A DNA stretch of 64,000 nucleotides from Calliopsis andreniformis (Eukaryota; Arthropoda; Insecta; Hymenoptera; Andrenidae), in the NCBI RefSeq assembly GCF_051401765.1, contig NC_135071.1, forward strand, positions 21,292,961 through 21,356,960, in the 5' to 3' direction. Of this stretch, positions 1-11,216 are shown one piece after another. The number at the start of each line of letters is the position of its first letter. Within the stretch, counting starts at the first letter, position 1. A model generated the notes under the pieces. That model was not told where the DNA came from and did no database searches. It saw nothing but the letters and a program-made list of their open reading frames with translations. Position numbers and translations under genes: made by a program.

Positions 1-1249
1 TATGTCGGTCCTATTGCGCTATCCTTGTGGAACAGTCACGCTTGAAGCAGTGGGGTCAACTTCTGGGAATTGAAGCAGAGTAGTAATAAGATACGAGACT
101 CCTTTTCTAAAGTGTGAACCCATTTTGATTCAACGCTAAAATTGAACTTGCATTATAGAAAAAAAAATTGTAAATACCTTTGTTGTTGTAGCATAACGCA
201 TGTTTTTAGCTTTAGGCAATCTAATTTGCTGCTGTTCTAACTGTAAAATGAGCCCAAGCTCACTGTTGCACGTTTTTTTTCGCAAATTTACGATAGATCA
301 AAGATCGACCATTTTTCGGCCCAAACTTGGTGATAGAGTAATTTTGCTGTAAAGTGTACCTATAAGAATTAATAGTAGGTTATACTAATTTGTACAAAAT
401 AGCATTACTTAGAATAGAGAGGTTGTGACTTGTGTATCTCTGATAGGCGAAATATGGCTCCTGACACGACAGAGTTTGGCCGCCGGTGTTATAAAATACT
501 AGTTATTCGCACATTAAAGAGGAACGCAAATTTTCTAAACGCAAGAGTTAATTCACATTGGTCGTTCGCGCCAAGTTAATTTAAATGGACCCTATTATAC
601 TCGTTGTTCGTATTCCGTCGTGCGTACATCCCTGTTTTGTGGGAACTTGAGCATTTAGTCTTTGAACTCGTGGGAATAAGACATGTCGCAACTGTAATAA
701 TGTCATTGTAATCTTCATCATTATTCATCGTATTCATTGTGTTGTAATTCATTTAAGGTATCGAAAATATTAACAGAAAATTGTAATTAGCATAGAAAAT
801 ATGAATTTTTTTCATTGATATGTAATCCCACTAGAGTCAGGGAACTCGTGTATGTATTGAAATATAGGCATGGCAGTACGGCGCGGCACAGATGCACCGG
901 CAGTGGTCGAAGAGTGGGGGCGGTGTGGCGGTGGAGGCGCTCTCGCACGTTTTGGAGCCCACTTGTTCTGTTCGAGGATCAGCTTGTCATTCGAGTACGC
1001 GTTGCCTTTCCGACAACATCGGTTGTTTGGGTTCTCTTTCGTTATTTCCATGCCGATCCATGTTCGTTCCACGCGTTCAGACATTTTCATCTTCTGAACA
1101 GTGTAAGAATAAATTAGATTCAGTGTCAAGAGACGTTATCCGGCAGTGATAAATCCAGGAGAATGGCCTAGATGAAAAAAACATTAAAGGGCACATACTG
1201 AAAATCACCTTTGTTCTTTAAGTGACGCGTAAATATCAATAGAAGAAAG
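1..1249. other. Upstream region of bib, no gene recognised
   Basis: No coding exon of a known family is visible. The first 800 bases are AT-rich. Positions about 840-1100 are clearly more GC-rich and are open on both strands, which looks like a compositional effect rather than a gene, since the possible proteins are arginine- and proline-rich without family resemblance. This GC-rich patch lies 150-400 bp upstream of the bib start codon and may hold its promoter or leader. No TATA box could be assigned. Confidence 0.5.
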
Positions 1250-4200
1250 ATGACTACTGAGACTCTGTCGCGCGAATTGGACGCTCACATCGTGACCCTG
1301 CTCACGAGGATCTCTGCCCTGAAAGAAAACAACGTGGATTTATCGGAGAGAAAGGCACCGATGTCGATCGAAGCGCGAAGTTTGGAGTTGTGGAGAGCGG
1401 TGGCAGTCGAATGCTTTGCCACTTTTATCTTCAGCTTGGTCGTATCGGGTGCTGCAGCATCTTCCGCAGTTTCCGGAAGCGGCTTGACTGTCCTCGCTAC
1501 TGCTGTGGCCTCTGGCTTCGGGATCGCCGCAATCTCTTTGATCTTCGGTCACATTAGCGGTAAGACTTTCAGTCTAGCTGTGTTTGAAATCGAAGTACAA
1601 GAAGTTTTCCTTATACTGTGTAATCGTACAAAAAAGTCAGCTCACCCATACAAGATTGTTAGGTATTTGTATAATTGTTTAATCGCAGAACGATGCAAAG
1701 ATCTCTCCGCAGAGACCATCGTTCTATGGTCAGCCATCACAGTTTCTCTCTCGATTGACCAGTTATCCAATTACGACGGATGAAAATATAGATCACCAGG
1801 CGTCTGCCGTAATGTATATACGAGCATTCACATCGACGCGTAGAAAAGGCACTTTCTTTCAAACTTCTGTTATCGTCTTGTGTACGATCCATACTCGCAT
1901 TTATTTTTCTCCCTCTGCGAATGTATATTCAACAAATAAATGAATGGAACACGCGTCTGTGTGTCTACATACGGATTCAGTTACGATCCTCGTCAGGAAT
2001 GCGATTTAATAGCTTAACAACGACAGTGGCTTGATCCTAACACTGGTCTTCGACGATACTGAAACAAAGAAATTCGAAAACAATTCACTTATAATAATAT
2101 AATTAGCTTCTTTCATGAGTATTTACATTTCTGCATTGATATTTTAATTTTCCGTCACTTAAACAACGAAAGTAATAAAATAACGAAACGCTTGGTGCGC
2201 AGGTGGCCACGTGAATCCAGCTGTGTCAGTATCTTTCGCTCTGTGTAGACGAATCTCTTTACTACGAGCAGCTCTCTACATTGCCGCGCAGTGTGGAGGT
2301 GGTATAGCTGGTGCGGCGATGCTTTATGGGTAAGTGATACAACAAATTCGAAATCATCTGAAGAACGAGGAATGAAATGTTTGCATTTAAGCTGGGAAGG
2401 GGAGGCTTGAAGTTGTTAAAGCACACAGAGGATATTTAATGTAGAAAAAAGTTAGATAGGTAAGCCGAAAAGGGCAGCTGCTTGATATGGAATCCCAGAA
2501 GGCCTTGTGACAGAGCCCCTAAAACTGTAGTGCTATCTGCTTCTGATGTTAAAATTGAGAGATACAATTGCGAGATGAACACTCATTCACTGGGAATTGA
2601 AAAATGTAAATATTCGAAAATTACGTAGTTATAAAACTAAGAAGAAACTTTCAATCGAAATCATTGACGTATCTTTCTGTTCAGCGTGTAGGCTGTTTAG
2701 CTAATTTTCTGATATTCCGTGAAAAGTTCGTTCTAAAGGTTTCGAGAGACAACGAATTCTATATTGATTGAAATTTTATCAGGGGCGATATACGTTACTT
2801 CCAGATTTATGTGTACGTACAGCCCACGTCTTATTAGTATCTTTCGCGTAAACACACGTCCGTCTGCGTTTCGTTATTATATTTTGAATTTGCAATAGTC
2901 TGTAATTCCGTGGTAGGAAATTTATTAGATGATCAAATACGATTTAACGGAAATCGCTTGACCATTCGGAACCTCGAGAGATCGCTTGAGGCTGCGAGGC
3001 ACGATGCACGTGCTCACGACCTTACAACAAGATCGAAAAAAAAAAAAATGAATAAAAGAAGCTGGCCCTTTCTGATTTTGGATGCGTACCATCCAATGCG
3101 TATTAAAGTGCAACCTGAAATAAACGGAGAAAACGTAACATCTAACATCCGAAGAATTTACAATCAGAAAATGTTTAATGCATTGTAGAATATCTGGAGG
3201 AAGATGGGGATCGTAAGGAGTTGCGCGGGAGATGACGCGAGAAAAGAATGAGGAGGGCCAAAGGCGGCGAGGGGGCGAGAACGGAGGAGGCAGAAAGAGG
3301 CACGCGTAATTGGCAGGAACAGAGAGGGTGACAGGAGGGAGGTAGAAAAGGTTGTAAGGAGAAGGGACGAGCACCTGCCTCGCGTTCCTCGTGTTCCTCT
3401 GGGCCAACCGCTTCGCAGCTGCCGCAGATGTTTCTCGTGGACCAAAAAAGATCGAGCCGCGGAAAAAGGTACACAGGCGTGCAGCCAAGAGACGGGGATA
3501 ATGAATGCCTATGCGTGGCGGCGAGGTGGGACAAGTTTCACGATGCGATATCGGCTCATTGAAGGAGGACACGCTGACGATCCGGTGGCCCCAGAGAGAG
3601 CAGATGTTCCCCGAGGATCATTGTCCTTCCTTTCTCTCTGTTTCTTCAACGGCTTCAACCACTTGTGCGCTGCGCGCCGCAAGGAAAGTGACTTGCGTGC
3701 CGTCACAGTCGATCATAGGCTTTTTTCCCAAATATCAGAATCTTCTCCAGAATTCAAGCGATTCCAGACTTCACCAAACGATGTTAGTTATGTAGATGCG
3801 ATCCCTGCTCGCCAATTGTGCAACCTGCACACGAAGGTCACAGGTTCAGGCAGGTTAAATTTCCCGACCCTCTGATTTTGTCCATGAAGGTCGTGACGCA
3901 CCGAATACACTCATCGAATCGACACTCCCCGACTAACAATGAGAGAAAAAAATGGAAGGTTATTACGCTTTCGTTACGGTTTGGATTAGCTTGGAAAATT
4001 TTACGACATTCTACCTATATAGAAAAGGAAATAACGAAATAGATGTGGCTTGGGGATGATTATTATTTTAGTAAATGGATACCAAACGAGTCTGAAAATT
4101 TTAATAACTATTCTTCGTTGAAATCGGTTTGTTCGAATATATCTAGACAAACCACATTTTTTTCGAATAACTATGTGTAGATATAATCACATAAGCAGCA

Positions 4201-7200
4201 ACTATTGAAATACATATAAGATATTTCGATACGTATAGGCACAATAATGGTAAAGTTATTCAGAGTAAATAGAAGGTTAAACAATCCATAGCTCTTTTCG
4301 GGGTCTTTTGGCGTTTCTCACGATCAAATTTGGCGACAGACTCGTCATCGCTAACGAAACCACCCTCTGACCACCATATGACCGCACAAAGAGGCGACAA
4401 GTGCGCGATATGTACCAAAATAATAATCGAACAATACTCTAGTTATCCGGTCGTGCTCGTCATCCCTTCCAATAGCGTCTCTGGGGATCCTAGACAACCC
4501 CGGGATGAAAAAATTCATGGAAGAATCGGAGGGAAAGAAATGGACGCCTGGCGAAGGGAGGAAGGGGAGAATGGGAGAATGGGAGAACGGGAGAACGGGC
4601 ACATATTCTTGCATCTGTTACAACTGGATCGACAGTGGCGTTTGTAAAACACAGTATCCTCTCGCGTTCGTGGGGTCGTTTGCTCCCAGTGCGACACTCG
4701 GAACCCATCTCAGACAATATGAATGAAAAGGAATGGAAAAAATCAAGGGAAAAGTGGCGAGCCGATAAATCGTCAAATGAGAACCGCGAGTCTAACTATC
4801 CATGAAGGATTTACTATCATCGCCTGCCTACACAACTTTTCCATTTACCCTCGCGGTGATCTTGTACAGATGACAATATATTGGACCTTTTCTATAGAGT
4901 AGTGGTTACTTTGAATGATCACTGGAATGAGAAATGTTACAAAATTTCAACTGATATCACTATACTTACTCACAATAAGTAGACGATTACTAGAATCTCG
5001 AATGAGATTCTCAATATTCAATGGATGAATCTGAGATTTTTTATGGAGCTTAACGTATGTATAGTGGGCAACAACAACATCCCAAGGAGGTATAAACCTA
5101 TTTGTCAAGGGAATGTTGCCACCACGAAGCCGAGGAAACAGCTGTGAGGAAGCAGGTGTGTTGTGACGTCAAGCAAGACACACGCAGCGCGCGTGGCGAA
5201 CCGGATGTCCAGCCTCGCCTCGCGTTTCCTGCCCCTCTCGAACTATCCAACAATCTCTGCTGCTTTCTCTAGTCAGATATATGAACCGAACGATTTTTCT
5301 CGCTTACACACAACTCTTCCATTCTAGAAGATTCTTTGAATTTCATTTCAGAATTCACTATTCTTCGAATAATTTAAATTTGTTTTGAAATTAATTTGTT
5401 ACTCCTACTACTAACCTCTAAACGTCGTCGTATTCTTAAAGGTACAGTCAGCAGAGAGGGACTCTCTAGTAGTTCATACGCAATATTGCAAGATTTTCTC
5501 TGAAAACCCTCGATATTGGAATCTTAAGCCGCCTTTAGAGGACCCTGAATGACCTGAACGACAGAAATCATTTCCGTTTCTTTGGAATTTCTCTCAGAGC
5601 TAATTCGTAGGCTGTTGAAATCTTGAAATAGCTGCGATTTTCAGTTTCTCTTCGTCTAGGATTTGGTTAAGGGAAATGTTGCAAACTACGAATTATTGAA
5701 ATTTTCTGTTCATCTTGCAATGAGAATTCGAAAAATGAAATTCATATGAAATGAATCCATAACATCGAAGAAGAGACGTTTGTAGAACCAAAATGCTAGA
5801 TATATCGCACCGAATTCTCTTTATTCGAAACCCAAACGATTATTCATGCAGGATACGTTCCGACGATTCCAGGATGAAAGGATCCTATTGACCTGTTAGG
5901 AGAAACCAGCTGGTCCAATATCGTTGCGAGTCTTCTCTGTATAGATTCTATATAAATCGTGCACAGCGCCTTTCCATCGGGGGAAACACGTGCCAGCCAC
6001 ATGTTGCACAAAAGAAATCCTCCGTGGTCCTTTTCGGATCTATCCGTAGCGCGTAAGTCGCAGTTACAAAGGGACTTTAGAGAGGCCCCATCAACGATTT
6101 CTGTCGGAGTAGGACCGAAGGGGGCTGCCGAAGAAACAGGCAGATGTTTACCGCCTTGAACTTATAGAATCTGTTACCCAAGAACGGATGATACATAGGT
6201 AGCCAAGGGGAAAAATTGCCAGAATAATTTCAAAATTGGAACTTCCTCAAAACCTGCCGACAACTTCATTTATTTTCTTTATTTCTACTGTGCCTTCAGT
6301 CACTATTCAAAGTTGGAAGAGAAATTACTTGGAAATTATTACCTGTAACGTACTAGAGATGTCTTCAAGGATTTCTTAACAAATAGTAGACATTTACCAT
6401 GAGATTTTTTTGTAGAGCTCGTATTCTTGGTATGTATAAATTCGATCAACAAATTCTTTAAACATTCATGTTTTTGTACCACCAACAGACGAAAGTACAT
6501 CTGATCGAGCTCAGGCTGCAATTAGAAGCGCAGAGCAAGATTCTTCAGGACACGTGGTTACCAACCATCTGTTGGCATCCTGCACAACCCAGCTTAAGCT
6601 ACGCCCTTTTCGAATCTCGCATTCTTCCTTGTTTTTCTTACGGGCAACTGTACACCATTTTTACGGGCAATTTTACCATCAATTCCACTTGACAAAACTA
6701 TTCACCAATGTATATTCAATTTTTCCTCCCAAATACCACAAGGCGTAAATATTCTCAGCGCATGATGAATAAATATTTAGTTTAAAGGAAAACAGTACTC
6801 TCGAAACCCTCAAAAACTGCCATATGCTTCTCGCTTTTTTGTCCCATTCTGACGATTAATTTTTACATGTTTCACTAAACGAGAAGAGGTGCAAAGCGCG
6901 TCTTGACAACGGAATGACTCTTGGTTTTCAATATACATAAGTTCATACACATGTTGGTACTTAGCTTTACTATTTCCCTGCTGCCTCTAAAAGAATCAAA
7001 TATGACGATTCGAGGTATATAGGTTCGATAGAATCGAATATAGGTATTGACCGTAGTTTCTGACCGTAGTTTCTGACCGTAGTTTCTGACCAACACGGTA
7101 AATAGTATTTCTGTTCAGGGAGCAGGATAAAACGTTCCTACGCGACTACCTGACTCACCTGGCTTTCACGCTGCATTTTCGGCCGAACATCGGCAGTTTC

Positions 7201-10200
7201 TCTCCATATATAAATCAACACGCGAGGGCAAACTACTAACCTAAAATAAACCCTCGAGACGAGATAAAGGTACGCAGTCTCTCGGGATATGAAAATCCTT
7301 TACTAAATATATCAAGAAAAAAAGAAAAGAAAAACGAAGCGAAATAAATAATCGACAGAAAAGATAGTAATTTCTTGAATTGAATTAAAGAGAAAATTGA
7401 GTAGAATCGCAAGCGCGATGGTTGAAATGCACCAGTGGATTCTCGTGGGCGCATACGAACTTCCTGTTCCCATTTTTCTTTGAACGTCTTCCATTCAGTG
7501 CGCAAAGGATAGAATTCTGACCCGACCTGCCTTAGTCCTTTGCTCTTTCAAAAAAGAATGCTTATGCTTTGTCACGATGGCTGGGTTTCTATTTACGCTG
7601 CACAGGAAACTACCACGGTACTTACAAAGAAAAGAGAAAAAACTTTTTCGAAGACTAACTAGACCTCAACATCGTAGAAACTTCGTAACTATACACGTCA
7701 GTCGAAAATGTTTATCTCACTCTAGAATTGTTCTTTAATTTGACCCTATCATCCCTTTCGTGAAAACTTTCGTCATCGATTTCAGTTCACATCTCGTCGA
7801 TTGACCATGAAACCTAAACTTCTGGCTTAACCGCAACCCCAGTCATCTGACCTTTCCCACAGGGCAAGACTTTATAATGGGATCGTGTATACCGCTCGAC
7901 TCGCCTCCGATTATCACATGTGACGCTTTTCCTCGACGAACAGGGGGAATTAGGGAACGGGGGGATTTAGAATAGAGAGAAAAGAGGAATCGTGTTCGAA
8001 ACTGTCGCGCTCAGGGGAGGGTAGGTCTCGGTTTAGTGGGGGAAGAAGGTATCAATAGCTCGTTAAATGCAACAGAGGTCTCGTCAAACTGATACCCACA
8101 CCACTTTGGCCTTTGCCCTTCGACTTGAAATTTATTTAAAACGCATTCTGCATTATAGGGCTGCATGTTCCCCTCGGGGAGGGAGCACCCTTGCCCGCGT
8201 GCAAATATGGGGCACAGGTTGCACACAGGCTGGCTGGCTGGCTATTTTCAAGTCAAGTGCAACGCGAGATTAAGCGATCCAATATCGTTCTCGCCTGAAT
8301 GATCGTAAATTCTTTATTGTAGACCGAGGACGAGAGACAGACGACGAGGGGTTTCGAATAACAGCGTCAGGGAAGGGTGGACCTCGAACTTGCTAAAGAA
8401 TATAAAAAGAACTTTTGGCTGAGACACAAATCAGTTACGTATTTTCGTTCATTTTTAGGCAAGCAACAACATTGCGTTCGTTCGTTACATATGTACTTGA
8501 CAACGTGAAGAATCGGTAACAACAAACGTGAATTTCGCCGTCGTTTGCCGAAAGAAAAAGAAAGAAAGAAAAAGACTAAAAACCCGCTTCTCATGCTTCT
8601 CTTTTTCCTCGTTTTCACCCTCGAGAAAGCTATGTACACGACGGACGTAGTTAATCCCAATTGTGCGGTCATGATCTGCATTTCTGATTTCATCAATTTA
8701 TTCTCTCATGACGCGATCACGAGGCCTCTCGACACGAGAAGGGGAGAAAAACTTGCATTTGCATCGACACTAGATTGACTGAGAGGGGAATGAAATCTTT
8801 GTCGGTTGCACGCGATCAATGAGATTTTAGGGTCATTAGATTTCATATCGGTGGCCCTTCCAAGTGGATCGTAATCCAACATTTCACGTACAAGTGTATC
8901 TTTATTAATAGACTCGAAGGGTGTTTAAACATTAAAGAATTCGAGTGTAGATCATAATTTTCTAAATTTCAAAGTATAAGTATAACTGTTTTATGAAATG
9001 TAAACTCACTTTAAACGCAGAAAATTAGAAATTCAAATGAATAATAATAAAAACTCGTCAACCGTGATAAAGTTAATCCGAGGGAGGGCTTCATAAAGTA
9101 AACTTCAATAGGAAAAGCATCGTACGTCATGTCGTAGCTCACGATATGTCCCAATCTTATATCGATAATATAATAGAAATCTAATCCTTCTTCCCACTTC
9201 TCCACCACTAACATTTTACGAATGTTCTGTTTTTTTCTTTCTATTATAGGGTAACGACGTCTTCCCACACCCAAACACTGACTTCTCCAGGTCGTCTTGG
9301 CGGAGCTATCGAAAGACTTCTCGTGGAACTGGCACTCTCAGTGCTGATCGTCCTTGCTCACTTTACCTCAGAATTTTCGAAAACTGTACCAATGTCGATT
9401 TCTTCGAAACCAGCCGGAGTATTAGCCGCAGCCTATACGGCAGCAACATTGGTCTCGGTAAGTTTACGCAGCTTTCAGCCTTGTTTACAAATGGTTGGAC
9501 TACCACAAAGACTGGCCTACCGTCATATGTTAGAAACTATATTTCAAGATCGTACTCCTTTTAAAGAGAACAAACTTTCCTAGCAAGAAGGATGACATTG
9601 AAACTCCCGTTTAGTAAAACGATGATATTTTACTGCCGCGTCTAAGGATGTGGCATATTTTTTTTTTTTTTTTTAATACCATTCCGTACTACCGCTAGCT
9701 AAAGTATCTCTCCATCTCTCTCGAAATCAGAGTCGCGTCTGCGTCTTTAAAGAGCACCTGCAGTCTGCCTGAGAGGAAGCGAAAGGAAAGAGGGGAGAGA
9801 TGGAAGGAAAAAAAGAAAGAACTCGATCTGGATCCCACCTGCTCAGGAACAAGTGTACAATGCAATCTAAAACGAACAAAATTCACAAATACCTACATCG
9901 AATTATGTATATCATTTCGAATTTTGTTCTCTAATACAAACTGTCGCTTCCGACTTATGTGTTTTTCAGTAATTAGAGATTATTATTATTCTAATGGACT
10001 AATGGTGATTTGAATTACGTTACAGAGCCCGTTTTTAAATCCAGCCCGAGCTCTCGGACCAGCATTTGTCAGCAACCGATGGAGTAATCACTGGGTATAC
10101 TGGGTGGGACCACTGTCAGGAAGTGCGGTGGCCGCTCTACTCCACGAGTATGTTTTAAACTCGAAGAAGTCGAAAGATCCTCGCGAGATGGATGACGGAG

Positions 10201-10846
10201 ACAACTCGTCGATGAGATCTGACGAGGACACCTACGATGATCTGGACAAACCATCTGGTCCCAAATTCCCTAGCGCCTATGCGACCTATCGACCTGTAGC
10301 TGGGGCATCCTCATCGATCTACAGTGCCCCACCAACCGCTCTCGAACGCGTCGAATCAATTTATGGTGGAACCAAGTCACTTTATTGCAAATCCCCACCT
10401 CTTACTCGAGCAAATCTGAATCGTTCTCAAAGCGTCTACGCCAAATCCACGAGCGGTACACGGGACGGGCTGATGATCCCTAAACCCGGGCCACTAGTCC
10501 CCGCTCAGAGTCTCTACCCTATCAGGATAGGTCAGACGGCGACTCAGAATTCCAGGGAGGGGCAACAGCAAAGTGGCACGAATGGACAGAATCAGAATTC
10601 TCAAAACCACAACAGTACGAACCAGAACATGCAGAACCAATTGCAACAGTGCACTCAGAGCATCTATGGGATCAGGGGGATCTCTACCAGTCTCAGTGCA
10701 CGAGAAAATGGAATATACGGTGTCTCGACAAGCTCCAGTATATACGGAAGAGCTCCAGCACCTCCTCCAGGAAATCAAAGCTCCCAGCAGCAATCGGCGC
10801 CAAATGTTCAATCTTCTGGTCAGAACCACCTTCAACAACAGCAACA

Positions 10847-10877
<31 letters not shown>

Positions 10878-11216
10878 CAACAACAACAACAGCAACAACA
10901 ACAACAGCAGCAGCAGCAGCAGAATCAGAATGGCGCCATGTCTGCCAACTCGGAGAATGCTGCTAATTCCAGGAGGCCAGAGAGTATGTATGGACATATA
11001 TCGAGGCGCAGCGATGACTCTGCGTACGGTAGTTATCAAGGTTCTACACGAGGAAATTATGGTAAAGTTCCTGGGGCTTCTGGACCAACTGGGCCGCCCA
11101 ATGGACCCCCAGGCCCACCTCAATACCGGGATCAAAGCAGACCCAGTCCTGCCGGACCGTTACAACAAAACCAACAGAACAATTTCCAGAGAAACTCGCC
11201 AAATCCTCAATACTGA
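1250..11216 (+). CDS. bib: Big brain (Bib), MIP/aquaporin-family neurogenic channel protein
   Basis: Coding exons 1250-1559, 2203-2329, 9250-9457 and 10026-11216 join in frame to about 611 residues. The N-terminal part is a six-helix MIP channel with the two half-helix NPA motifs, GGHVNPAVS (N108) and [12 protein letters not shown] (N220). After the last helix ([19 protein letters not shown]) comes a cytoplasmic tail of about 360 residues, far longer than in water channels and typical of Bib. The tail carries repeated S-x-Y motifs, a block close to fly Bib as I remember it ([16 protein letters not shown]), a run of 30 glutamines (residues 485-514) and a Pro/Gly-rich end. In flies Bib acts at the plasma membrane and endosomes in Notch-dependent lateral inhibition, and is reported as a cation channel or adhesion protein rather than a water channel. 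The start ATG follows an AT-rich leader and opens a typical Bib N-terminus. Intron 2 is 6.9 kb; the others are about 0.6 kb. Confidence 0.95.
4565..4600. repeat. 8-bp tandem repeat, four copies
   Basis: Units GGGAGAAT, GGGAGAAT, GGGAGAAC, GGGAGAAC follow one another inside bib intron 2. This is a short purine-rich minisatellite. Confidence 0.8.
7048..7092. repeat. 13-bp tandem repeat, three copies
   Basis: The unit CTGACCGTAGTTT recurs three times without mismatch inside bib intron 2, preceded by a partial copy starting TTGACC. Confidence 0.85.
10833..10922 (+). repeat. CAG/CAA tract coding 30 glutamines in Bib
   Basis: Thirty consecutive CAA or CAG codons lie in the Bib tail. CAG and CAA runs alternate (a block of CAG, then CAA, then CAA/CAG, then CAG), so it is an interrupted repeat and likely fairly stable. 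The other two plus-strand frames read poly-Asn/Ser and poly-Thr/Ala and are shadows. Confidence 0.97.

Larger units (their letters stand above)
2330..9249 (+). other. Large bib intron 2
   Basis: Intron of 6920 bp running from GTAAGT at 2330 to an acceptor TATTATAG before 9250. It contains no exon of a recognised family. It is mostly AT-rich but has a GC-rich patch at about 3180-3720 with open frames on both strands, an 8-bp tandem repeat at 4565-4600, a cluster of E-boxes with a perfect CRE at 5139-5171, and a 13-bp tandem repeat at 7048-7092. Its size, against introns of about 0.6 kb elsewhere in the gene, makes it the likeliest place for bib enhancers. Confidence 0.8.

Noticed and set aside
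10494..11135. Minus-strand 213-codon frame with a poly-Leu run opposite the bib tail
   Set aside because: It is the complement of the CAG/CAA tract and of Bib coding sequence; composition explains the open frame.
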